From: an uncultured cyanobacterium
Lineage (GTDB): Bacteria > Cyanobacteriota > Cyanobacteriia > PCC-6307 > Cyanobiaceae
DNA length: 39,547 nucleotides
Reading direction: 5' to 3'
Assembly: GCA_913047395.1 (NCBI GenBank)
Contig: CAJWUF010000006.1
Span: forward strand, 1 to 39,547
Part shown: in pieces, positions 8,782 through 15,902 of the stretch
Numbering within the stretch: the stretch's first letter is position 1
Layout: every line of letters begins with the position of its first letter
Program-made: the position numbers and the translations under genes
Notes under the pieces: model-generated
Databases searched by the model: none
What the model saw: the letters and a program-made list of their open reading frames with translations, nothing else
Told to the model about the DNA's origin: nothing

Positions 8782-9886
8782 TCAATTGATCAAGCTTGGT
8801 CTTGGCGGCACCTGATTTGAGGCATGCATCAGCCTGATGAATACCATCCGCGAGGTTGTCTGCCTGGCCAGAGAGCCAAAGGTATGTTCCAGCATTCCAG
8901 CGCAGGGGCTGACTTAATGGTCCACGATTATTCAGGGCTTCTAGGGCCTGTTTACTCCACTGTTCAATGTTGTTCCATTCAATGTCTTGATCAAAGCAGC
9001 CATGATCTCGAGGGTGGAGTACCAGTCGTTCAGGCTGACCTGCTTGAACCCAGCTCATCACGCAGGCGCGACTGATTGGCAGGTCTGTACTCCCTTCCAG
9101 CCCTTTAACAGTTATGAGACTCTTTTCACCTGCTAGCTCAAGTGCTTTCCAGGCTCGGTTTTCAGTGGGGGGGTGTACAAAGCCGCTGACGAGCAAATGC
9201 TCTCCTTGATGAGCTGTCCAGAGCAACTCCAGACTGGCCAATGGTGGTCGTTTGCCGATTTCGTCTCGATAACTGATCAGGCTTTCGGCTAGTGGGAAAT
9301 GATCCGGTTGGTAGATCAGTGCCAGACCATTGTTATTAAAGCCAGCTTCTACTTGATCCAGTGTCAGGCCTTTGAGCTCTAGGCCCAGAGCTTTGAATAA
9401 CTCTTCTGCTGTGACGCCGTATTTGACCGGCATGCGTCGGCCCCCTTGCAAGACGATTGGTTGGCCAGTGCTGAGCAGTACTAAGGCTGTAAGTGGATAG
9501 ATGGGGGCTGTTCTAGTGCGACCGTCGAAAGGCATCCCGAAGCAAACGGGTCTTTTCTGGCCAATGGCTGATTTCAGCTGGGGCCCAAGGGCTCTATAGG
9601 TATCGAGCATGCCGGTGAGCTCTTGGGGCTCTGGTCGACGAATGCGATGGGCGATTAGGAAGGCACCTATTTGAGCAGGGCTGGCTTGAGCTGTGAGGAT
9701 GAGATTTAAGGCTTCAGCAGATTCTTCACGGCTTAGGCCCTGACTGGTTTCTACACCACTTCCCACCTTGCCGAGGTGCGCTTTAAAGCGTTCACGGCCT
9801 GACAATTCGGGGCATGCACTCACGATTGATTGCCGGAACTCAACCGATAGTTCTTCAGCCACATGCTGTGCTGGAGTAGCGATCAC
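8756..9886 (-). CDS. Anthranilate phosphoribosyltransferase-like protein (TrpD2/YbiB-type)
   Basis: The 376-residue protein has the helical N-terminal domain of the TrpD / nucleoside phosphorylase III fold (LNLILTAQASPAQIGAFLIA, then RIRRPEPQELTGMLDTYRAL). It also has a recognisable KYGVTAEELFKALGL segment. However, the PRPP-binding glycine motif of true TrpD (GTGGD) is not present. The matching place reads CFGMPFDGRTRTAPIYPLTA. This fits the TrpD2/YbiB branch, known more for nucleic-acid binding than tryptophan synthesis, so I do not assign trpD. The start is a GTG at 9884-9886 preceded by AAGGA. An ATG five bases upstream is followed directly by a stop. Its stop overlaps the convergent acetyltransferase gene by 26 bp. 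Confidence 0.75.
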   Translation of the reverse strand: MIATPAQHVAEELSVEFRQSIVSACPELSGRERFKAHLGKVGSGVETSQGLSREESAEALNLILTAQASPAQIGAFLIAHRIRRPEPQELTGMLDTYRALGPQLKSAIGQKRPVCFGMPFDGRTRTAPIYPLTALVLLSTGQPIVLQGGRRMPVKYGVTAEELFKALGLELKGLTLDQVEAGFNNNGLALIYQPDHFPLAESLISYRDEIGKRPPLASLELLWTAHQGEHLLVSGFVHPPTENRAWKALELAGEKSLITVKGLEGSTDLPISRACVMSWVQAGQPERLVLHPRDHGCFDQDIEWNNIEQWSKQALEALNNRGPLSQPLRWNAGTYLWLSGQADNLADGIHQADACLKSGAAKTKLDQLIIWRSNVG

Positions 9887-10325
9887 TACATCCTTGTGAT
9901 GAGCCTGTCTGGCAAAGGCCTGATCTGGTTGGTTGCAATGAAGAAATCACTTAAAGGAGCGACTTATACTGTTTGCATATAATTAGTTTAGTGCTTGAAG
10001 CTATGAGAATCTTTTTCGAGATTATTATGTGGATATATTCGTAGTAGTTATTTGATTTTAAATCCATGTCTAGATGTTTTGATTAGATAGTGAATAGCCT
10101 TTGCTAGTGAACTGCCTTATAGGCCAGTATCTCAATTATTTAATAGGCTAGCTATCGAAATAATATATATAGCTTGGCTGTAAAGTCATCTACGTATAAC
10201 ATGCATAAAGATTTCTTCTTGGAGAGGTTTGATCTTTAATGGCGAAGACAGTGGGCAAGATTTTTGAGTACTCTTGCTAATAACACTTATGCGGTAAGAG
10301 TGGCCAGCGAAAATTGATTATGTGT
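9887..10325. other. AT-rich intergenic spacer, no supported gene
   Basis: This 439-bp stretch is clearly more AT-rich than its flanks and separates the housekeeping block from the nitrogen region. Only very short frames occur. Two begin ATG near 9938 and 10239, with 14 and 13 codons, and the second has GGAGAGG 11 nt before it. An imperfect inverted repeat (AGCTAT / ATAGCT) lies near 10150-10175. I find no tRNA-like fold, GTA-N8-TAC site or T-tract terminator. It could hold a small RNA or be decayed sequence. Confidence 0.5.
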
Positions 10326-11048
10326 TCATGATTGTGATCTGTATTGCAGCGTGAGTTGTTTAATGGCTAGATCTCGATTAGGGCCGTTAGGCAGACTTTG
10401 GCTGAGGTTGGTCAGGTTTGACTGACTACTGGGGGTGCCGATGCAGCCTAGGGCTAGCAAGGCAGCTCTTGCTGTATTTTTGGATCCTTGTCTTACTACT
10501 TCGGCAATACGGTCGCTGATGGCGACTCCATCGCGCCGTTGCAGAAGATGAATGGTTGCCAATACCACTCGTTCGCGTATGTCGTTGAGCAATTCCTCGC
10601 TGAGGTTCAGTAGATCGTCATCGTTGAGTTGGTATGCCTTGAAGCTCAGTAACTCCAGTCCGGCTAAGCGCATGGCTTCTGAAGGCTCACTTAAAATTGC
10701 TTTTAGAAGTGAGCTTGGCAATATGGCTCCCCAGCAAGTAAGTGCTTGCAGCACTTTCAGCTCTAGCTCTTTTCCATCTTCCAATTGTTGTATTAGCCAA
10801 TCTCTAGCTTGAGGTTGATGGCAGAGTCCGGCTGCATGAATTAGTTCTGGCTGTTTTCCGTGTTGTTTGAGCAGTACCTTTAATGTTGTCCAGCCTTGAT
10901 CAGCCAGTAAGCCGAGTTGTTCAGCTAGGGCTTTGCGTAAATCAGCAGAAAGGCTGAGGGAGTAAACCTCCCCCAGCCATTTCGGCTCCAGAGGAGCCTT
11001 GCGCACATTGTTGAGTCGTTCCCAGAGAACGGCTTCATCGCAGCTCAT
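10326..11048 (-). CDS. HEAT-like alpha-helical repeat protein in the nitrite gene cluster
   Basis: This 240-residue protein appears to consist almost entirely of paired helices, such as LRKALAEQLGLLADQGWTTL, EAMRLAGLELLSFKAYQL and NTARAALLALGCIGTPSS. That resembles HEAT / PBS-lyase HEAT-like repeats. It has no signal peptide, membrane segment or catalytic motif that I recognise. It begins 14 bp after the focA stop on the same strand, so it is probably the last gene of a nirA - small ORF - focA - HEAT operon. Context suggests a helper for nitrite uptake or nitrite reductase assembly. It may be the unnamed or nirX-type gene that accompanies nirA and focA in Prochlorococcus, but I cannot confirm that identity from sequence alone. 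Confidence 0.75.
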   Translation of the reverse strand: MSCDEAVLWERLNNVRKAPLEPKWLGEVYSLSLSADLRKALAEQLGLLADQGWTTLKVLLKQHGKQPELIHAAGLCHQPQARDWLIQQLEDGKELELKVLQALTCWGAILPSSLLKAILSEPSEAMRLAGLELLSFKAYQLNDDDLLNLSEELLNDIRERVVLATIHLLQRRDGVAISDRIAEVVRQGSKNTARAALLALGCIGTPSSQSNLTNLSQSLPNGPNRDLAIKQLTLQYRSQS

Positions 11049-11062
11049 GAATGTGTTTTAGA

Positions 11063-11965
11063 TCAGCGAGCACCCAGTTCGGCTGCTAGTTCACGCTCTA
11101 GCTTCTCATCATGAATCGTAGGCAGCACGTTGCCCATCTTGGTGCGATGGGTGCTGTAGAACAGCATGCCGATAAACACCATGCCTCCAACGATGTTGCC
11201 TAGGGTGACGGGAATGTAGTTCCAAATGATCACCTGACCAAAAGAAACGCCGGAGCCAAGTAAGGGGCCAGCGGTGTGCAGGAACATGTTCACCACGATG
11301 TGCTCCATTCCCATGGTTTGGAACGCGGTGATCGGTAGCCAACAGGCAAGGAGTTTGCCTGGCACGCTCTTGCTCACCAGCGCCATGGTTACGCCGAGGC
11401 ATACCAGCCAGTTAGCGATTAACCCACGCAAGAAGGCTAGGAAGAAACCAGTGCTGCCTAGATCCTGGTACTTCGTGACTACGTTGAGCTCATTCACTGC
11501 AGCAATTTTTGCAGCTATAGCTGGCCAGCCTTTACCGCCAGCAACAGGGTCAACAGACCAGCCGCTGGTGAGGCTGATGCTTATTAAGAGCGCTACTAGT
11601 GCGCAGCCGATGAAATTGCCGATCCATACCCAGGTCCAATTACGGAATGTGGCTCGCCACGTGCTTTTCCCGGCCCAGGTAGCCATTGGCAATAAGGCGA
11701 AGTTGCCAGTTACCAATTCCATGCCGAATAGCACGATGCTGGCAAAACCAAAGGGGAAGAGAACAGAGCCAAGGAAGGGCATCCCAGACTGAATGCCTAC
11801 GGTGATAGCTAGGCAGGTGGCTAGGCCAAGAATCGCTCCGGAGTAGAAACCACGTAGTAGCAGATTCTTGATACTGACATTTGATTTTTTGCCGCCGGCG
11901 GTAATCATGCCGTCGACGAGTTCATTAGGTAGGACGTAGTCCATCTGTGATGCATTTACATCCAT
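11063..11965 (-). CDS. focA: Formate/nitrite transporter family channel (nitrite uptake)
   Basis: FNT-family proteins are pentameric inner-membrane channels for small monovalent anions such as nitrite or formate. The 300-residue protein has about six hydrophobic segments. Family-typical stretches include SGAILGLATCLAITVG near residue 41, FGMELVTGNFALLPMATWAG near 79, FLRGLIANWLVCLGVTMAL in the middle and MGMEHIVVNMFL further on. The ATG at 11963-11965 gives MDVNASQMDYVLP. Lying next to nirA, nitrite is the likely substrate rather than formate. In picocyanobacteria this gene is known mainly from nitrite-using Prochlorococcus and some Synechococcus. Confidence 0.92.
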   Translation of the reverse strand: MDVNASQMDYVLPNELVDGMITAGGKKSNVSIKNLLLRGFYSGAILGLATCLAITVGIQSGMPFLGSVLFPFGFASIVLFGMELVTGNFALLPMATWAGKSTWRATFRNWTWVWIGNFIGCALVALLISISLTSGWSVDPVAGGKGWPAIAAKIAAVNELNVVTKYQDLGSTGFFLAFLRGLIANWLVCLGVTMALVSKSVPGKLLACWLPITAFQTMGMEHIVVNMFLHTAGPLLGSGVSFGQVIIWNYIPVTLGNIVGGMVFIGMLFYSTHRTKMGNVLPTIHDEKLERELAAELGAR

Positions 11966-12011
11966 GGCGTTTCTCGATGAGTTGAAGGTTTGTAGGGAAT
12001 GACGGACGGTT

Positions 12012-12155
12012 TTAGCCGCTGATGCGATTCATCAGGCGTGAGAAGAAGTCCTTGCTACCGCCTTCACGATTTATGGCAGGCTTCTCGCTTCCGCTGGTGC
12101 TTAACCAGTTGACGAAGCGAGAGAACAGATCACTAGATTTGGGAGACGATGTCAT
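12012..12155 (-). CDS. 47-residue small protein with two copies of the NirA C-terminal tail motif
   Basis: An ATG at 12153-12155 opens a 47-codon frame ending in TAA at 12012-12014, lying between the nirA stop and the focA start on the same strand. Residues 8-22 read SDLFSRFVNWLSTSG. Residues 34-47 read SKDFFSRLMNRISG. The NirA tail, residues 521-535, reads SDPLSRFMNWFSNLG, so the three segments are clearly related. The similarity is also visible in the DNA, which points to duplication of the nirA 3' end followed by selection or decay. The linker between the two copies is polar. No strong ribosome binding site precedes the ATG. It could be a genuine small partner protein or a relic of duplication. 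I know of no named family for it. Confidence 0.55.
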   Translation of the reverse strand: MTSSPKSSDLFSRFVNWLSTSGSEKPAINREGGSKDFFSRLMNRISG

Positions 12156-12192
12156 GGTGATAGATAAAAGAAAGGTGGTCAGGGACGGCCGC

Positions 12193-13821
12193 TTAATTTG
12201 ATGGGCTGTCGTTTTGGCCCAAGTTGCTGAACCAGTTCATGAAGCGTGAGAGAGGGTCGCTGGCTTGACTGGTGTCGTTGCGGGGTCGTGCGCCGAAGCG
12301 TTCGATAAGTAGTTCCCGCAGCACGCTTTTCAACTCGCTGTTAGGAATGCCTTTACGGTGCAGTTCCCCCACCCGGGCATCGGGGCCTTGGGTGCCGCCA
12401 AGGCTGAGGTCATAGGCCTCAACCATGCCTTTGCCTCCTTCAGGTGCACGGCTTTTGGTGCCTGTGAGTCCGATTGCACCCATGTAGGCCTGACCACAGC
12501 TGTTCGGACATCCAGTCCAATGGACCTTCAGTTCCTCTGGTAGCTCGAGCTCCTCATCAAGTTCACGGGCCATCTTTATGGCCTGATCTTTTGTATTGGT
12601 GAGGGCGAAGCTGCAGTAGGTGTTGCCGGTGCAGGAGACGGTGCCTGCGGCAAAGGAACCGGGTTCGAGCGAAAAACGTTGTAGTAGTGGATCAGCTCGG
12701 AAACTTTCCAGCTTGGTGCTGGCTAGACCCACCACGATTACGTTCTGGTCTTCTGTGAGACGAACCTCGCCACTGCCATAGTTAAGGCTGGCAATAGCGA
12801 GATCTTGGAGATCTTCTGCGCTTAGCCGGCCTACGGGTACATGCAGTCCGGCGTAGTGGAGCCCTTCTTGTTTTTGAGGGTGGATGCCGTAATGAGATCT
12901 TGGTTTGTCGTTGAAGATTGAGCCTGGATCAGGGGTGAGGGGCCCAAAACTCTCCTCCACCATGGTGCGAAAGTTTTCTAGGCCCACACTGTCGAGGTAC
13001 ATACGGAAGCGGCCCTTTGGGCGATTATTTCGCTCACCGTTGTCACGCCATAACTTCAGCATGGTTGCGGTCATGCGACAGATCTCATCTGGCTTTATCC
13101 AGGCGTTAAGAGGCAGTGCATAGTCGTTCATCTGGGAGGAGAGGATTCCTCCGAGCCAGACACCGAAACCCATTACTCCATCGCGCTCTACTGGATGAAA
13201 AATGATGTCGTTATGGAGAAGGAAGTTGTCGCGGGCACCTGCAACTGCGGTATTCCACTTGCGGGGCAGGTTGGAGAATTCATGGTTGCCTGCACCGTTA
13301 TTGGTGAGGAAGTTTTGCAACTCAATTGTGTATGGCCGTGTATCAACGATTTCAAGAGGATCGATTCCTGCTAGTGGATTTCCTGTGACGTTGCGGGGGT
13401 TATCAAAACCTGATTGAATTGTGTTAAGACCTGCCTCTTTAAGACGTCTAAGGATCTCTGGGAGGTCGCTGAGTAGAACACCACGAAGTTGTAGGTTCTG
13501 GCGGGTTGTGATGTCGCAACTACCATCATCGCCGTAGCGGCCCACGATTGAGGCCACTACTTTCAATTGTTGGCTATTTAGGACGCCATTTGGCACCCTG
13601 AGCCGGAGCATGAACTTGCCAGGTGTCTTGGGGCGCCAGAACATTCCGTACCATTTAAGGCGTAGTTCTAGATCTGTTTTGTCTACTTGCTCCCAGCCGA
13701 TCTTTGCAAATGATTCGATTTCAGAGCCAACTTCTAGGCCATCTTTGGCAGCCTTATTCTGCTCAATCTTATTTAGCTTTTTGCCTTCTATATATGGCTT
13801 TATAGGAGAAATTGTAGTCAT
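12193..13821 (-). CDS. nirA: Ferredoxin-nitrite reductase with C-terminal tail extension
   Basis: NirA reduces nitrite to ammonium with six electrons from ferredoxin, using siroheme and a [4Fe-4S] cluster. The cluster/siroheme cysteines are visible as C397 and C403 (CTGNTYC) and C438 and C442 (CPNSC). Other family motifs are DITTRQNLQLRGV near 103 and a TGNPLAGIDP stretch. At 542 residues it is longer than the usual roughly 510. The excess includes a tail after about residue 508, with SDPLSRFMNWFSNLG at 521-535, which recurs twice in the small ORF just downstream. The ATG at 13819-13821 gives MTTISPIKPYIEG. It is divergent from sirB-cobA, whose product pathway supplies siroheme. A weak NtcA-like site lies about 155 bp upstream. 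Confidence 0.96.
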   Translation of the reverse strand: MTTISPIKPYIEGKKLNKIEQNKAAKDGLEVGSEIESFAKIGWEQVDKTDLELRLKWYGMFWRPKTPGKFMLRLRVPNGVLNSQQLKVVASIVGRYGDDGSCDITTRQNLQLRGVLLSDLPEILRRLKEAGLNTIQSGFDNPRNVTGNPLAGIDPLEIVDTRPYTIELQNFLTNNGAGNHEFSNLPRKWNTAVAGARDNFLLHNDIIFHPVERDGVMGFGVWLGGILSSQMNDYALPLNAWIKPDEICRMTATMLKLWRDNGERNNRPKGRFRMYLDSVGLENFRTMVEESFGPLTPDPGSIFNDKPRSHYGIHPQKQEGLHYAGLHVPVGRLSAEDLQDLAIASLNYGSGEVRLTEDQNVIVVGLASTKLESFRADPLLQRFSLEPGSFAAGTVSCTGNTYCSFALTNTKDQAIKMARELDEELELPEELKVHWTGCPNSCGQAYMGAIGLTGTKSRAPEGGKGMVEAYDLSLGGTQGPDARVGELHRKGIPNSELKSVLRELLIERFGARPRNDTSQASDPLSRFMNWFSNLGQNDSPSN

Positions 13822-13975
13822 AAAATGTTCTTAAAAGGGTGTGGATAGAATTGATTATGTTTTGAAAGTGTAATTAGCACCCTCGTTCATCTTCGTCATT
13901 TGAGGCCATAGCACTTCAGAACGAATGGGATGCTGTTGCTCGAGCTATTAAGCCTTGAAGACGAGACCGTTAGTG

Positions 13976-13989
13976 GTATCAGATTGCAC
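13976..13989 (-). promoter_or_regulatory. Imperfect NtcA-like site upstream of nirA
   Basis: The minus strand reads GTG-N8-TAC, one base from the NtcA consensus GTA-N8-TAC. It is about 155 bp before the nirA start in the divergent nirA/sirB spacer. A possible -10 (TAATAG or TTAATA) follows about 24-25 nt downstream, slightly further than the usual 22-23. It is a plausible nitrogen-control site but not a clean one. Confidence 0.35.
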
Positions 13990-14023
13990 AAAATCGAGAA
14001 TTTGTGTGCAACTCCGGATTTGG

Positions 14024-14037
14024 TGTATTTAGATACA
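14024..14037. repeat. Perfect inverted repeat TGTAT-N4-ATACA in the nirA/sirB spacer
   Basis: The sequence TGTATTTAGATACA has perfect 5-base arms around a 4-base centre. It resembles an NtcA half-site pair but has GTA-N6-TAC spacing instead of N8. It lies midway between the divergent nirA and sirB-like genes and could be an operator for another dimeric regulator. No factor can be named from sequence alone. Confidence 0.35.
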
Positions 14038-14164
14038 TCCCGGTATGCAATTTTCCTTCTTTATGGCCCCTGCTTACGCATTTTTTGAGCTAATTCAGTA
14101 TTGGCGACCTACTTCTCCAAACCAGCGCATTGTGCCTTGCCTGAGCATTCGCCACACCCGGCCC

Positions 14165-14305
14165 ATGGCCGCCAAATCTCTTTCGAAATCGCTGTTGAAG
14201 CGTCTCGATTTGCTGGAATGTTGCCTGGCTTCTCGGCTAGTAGTGCGCAAGAGCGAACGCGGCTGCGCTCGATATCGACTGGATGCCATGGTTTTAGTGG
14301 GATAG
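14165..14305 (+). CDS. Possible small basic protein upstream of sirB
   Basis: An ATG at 14165 opens a 46-codon frame starting MAAKSLSKSLLKRLDLLECC and ending YRLDAMVLVG, stopping 11 bp before the sirB-like start. The same frame extends back to an ATG at 14045, giving 86 residues. It is basic and probably helical, and its codon use is not unlike that of the neighbours. Neither start has a good ribosome binding site, and overlapping frames on both strands are also open here. I recognise no family and treat it as a weak candidate. Confidence 0.3.
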   Translation: MAAKSLSKSLLKRLDLLECCLASRLVVRKSERGCARYRLDAMVLVG

Positions 14306-14316
14306 GGGAAACTGCC

Positions 14317-14991
14317 ATGACTACACCAGTTATCACTGCCCTAGATCCGTGGTCGTTGATACCGAACCGAGATGAGGATGGCATTAAGCGTGCTTTGCGT
14401 TTAATCGTTCATGGTCGTGCTGGCGGGGTAGTTCCCTCTTGCATTCGTGCCCTAGCAATGCAGGTTGAGAAACGTCGTGGCACCCCCGTTGAAGTGGAGG
14501 TTCTTACGGCTGCTCAGAGCCTTGAGCCGAGCTCAGATTCTCTGTGGTTAATTCCATTGTTTTTGCTACCTGGTGCTCATGTTCGTCAGGATGTGCCGGC
14601 GATTCGCCAGCGGCTTCAACAGCAGGGTGTTAACACCAGGTGGGTTCCTTTTTTAGGAGCCTGGCCAGCTTGGTGGTCACTATTGGAGGAGTGGGTGCAA
14701 CATCAGCGTTGCTGCAAAGGCAGCCCGGTACTGGTTCACCACCCCCTTCGCCAGGGTGTAGCTCATCGCTATTTGAATTTGTTGCAGCAGCGGTTGGCGG
14801 TGCCCATGCTCTCCTGGGAAAACTGGAATGCTTATGTCTGCGCAGCTACGAAGCCATATCATCCACTCCCCTTTGCTTTGGCGCCTAACCGGATGACGAA
14901 GACGTTGCGCGAGGCTGGGGGGATGTCATCTCTGCTTGAGATCGAGGTGTTTCGATTGGGTTTGGTCAATCTATTGACGGCATTACCATGA
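14317..14991 (+). CDS. sirB: CbiX/SirB-type sirohydrochlorin chelatase-like protein
   Basis: SirB/CbiX proteins insert iron (for siroheme) or cobalt into sirohydrochlorin. The 224-residue protein shows LIVHGRAGGVVP near residue 30, matching the chelatase HG-R motif. PLFLLPGAHVRQDVPAIRQRL near 85 matches the P-x-FLL-x-G-x-H-x-x-x-D motif with its metal-site histidine. HHPLRQGVAHRYLNLLQQ follows. Starting at the ATG 14317 (MTTPVITALDPWS) avoids an unconvincing 72-residue extension, and GGGGAAA precedes it. It overlaps cobA by 4 bp (ATGA), so the two are translationally coupled. Because it sits opposite nirA, iron insertion for siroheme is the likely role, but metal choice is inferred. Confidence 0.75.
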   Translation: MTTPVITALDPWSLIPNRDEDGIKRALRLIVHGRAGGVVPSCIRALAMQVEKRRGTPVEVEVLTAAQSLEPSSDSLWLIPLFLLPGAHVRQDVPAIRQRLQQQGVNTRWVPFLGAWPAWWSLLEEWVQHQRCCKGSPVLVHHPLRQGVAHRYLNLLQQRLAVPMLSWENWNAYVCAATKPYHPLPFALAPNRMTKTLREAGGMSSLLEIEVFRLGLVNLLTALP

Positions 14992-15797
14992 TCGGCCAAC
15001 AAGCTGGCACCGTGTATTTGGTGGGTGCAGGCCCTGGTGATCCAGATTTGCTCACCATCAAGGCCCATCGTTTACTTCGTCAGTGTGGTGCCTTGGTTCA
15101 CGATGCTCTAGTGCCCAAGCAAGTGCTTGATTTGGTATCTGAGTCTTGTGAATGTCACTTTGTTGGCAAACGTCGTGACCGTCATTGGCTTCCGCAAGTC
15201 AAGACCAATGAATTGCTTGTGGAATTGGCTCAGCGCCATAAATGTGTAGTACGCCTAAAAGGCGGTGACCCTTTTCTATTTGGTCGAGGAGCTGAGGAAG
15301 CAGCTCATCTGCATAGCAATGGGGTGCCGGTTGAGGTGGTTCCGGGGATTACGGCTGGGATTGCTGCACCGGCCTATGTGGGTATTCCGGTGACTCATCG
15401 CTCTGGTGGTAGTTCTGTCACCTTTGTGACAGGTCACGAGACGATCGATAAACAGCGGCCTCCTGTGAATTGGAAAGGTCTTGCCAGCGCAAGCGACAGT
15501 CTGGTGATTTATATGGGTTTGCATAATCTTGCTTATATCGTCGAAGAGTTGATAGCTGGTGGACTCCATCCAGCTACGCCCGCAGCTGTTATTCAGCAGG
15601 GCACTGTCGCCGGTCAGCGTTGTCTGAAGGCTCCCTTGCAACAGTTGGCTCAACAGGTGCAGAGCCAAGGATTGGCAGCGCCTTCGATCGTGGTTGTTGG
15701 TGCAGTAGTCGATGAACAGGTTGCAGCGTGTGCTCCTCAGCCGGCGGAGGCTGTGATGCCAATTTCATTTGAAAGTAGTTCTTCGTCAGTTCAGTGA
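14988..15797 (+). CDS. cobA: Uroporphyrinogen-III C-methyltransferase
   Basis: This enzyme adds two methyl groups from S-adenosylmethionine to uroporphyrinogen III to make precorrin-2, the branch point to siroheme and cobalamin. The 269-residue protein has GTVYLVGAGPGDPDLLT near residue 8, the SUMT signature VRLKGGDPFLFGRGAEEA near 90, and VEVVPGITAGIAAPAYVGIPVTHR. It is a stand-alone SUMT without the dehydrogenase/chelatase half found in CysG. It is coupled to the upstream sirB-like gene, so together they cover two of the three steps to siroheme. No precorrin-2 dehydrogenase gene is visible in this window. Confidence 0.94.
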   Translation: MIGQQAGTVYLVGAGPGDPDLLTIKAHRLLRQCGALVHDALVPKQVLDLVSESCECHFVGKRRDRHWLPQVKTNELLVELAQRHKCVVRLKGGDPFLFGRGAEEAAHLHSNGVPVEVVPGITAGIAAPAYVGIPVTHRSGGSSVTFVTGHETIDKQRPPVNWKGLASASDSLVIYMGLHNLAYIVEELIAGGLHPATPAAVIQQGTVAGQRCLKAPLQQLAQQVQSQGLAAPSIVVVGAVVDEQVAACAPQPAEAVMPISFESSSSSVQ

Positions 15798-15902
15798 GGG
15801 CAGCATGGAATTGCAGATCACCACAAATTGCAGCTTTGTTTAAAAGCGGTTATTTGGCTGACCTCTTTTTCTGTTCTATGTGGATTTCCTTCTTTGTAAG
15901 GG

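Noticed and set aside
10239-10280. 13-codon frame (MAKTVGKIFEYSC) with GGAGAGG upstream
   Set aside because: Too short to support, and the Shine-Dalgarno spacing of 11 nt is long. It is mentioned only in the spacer entry.
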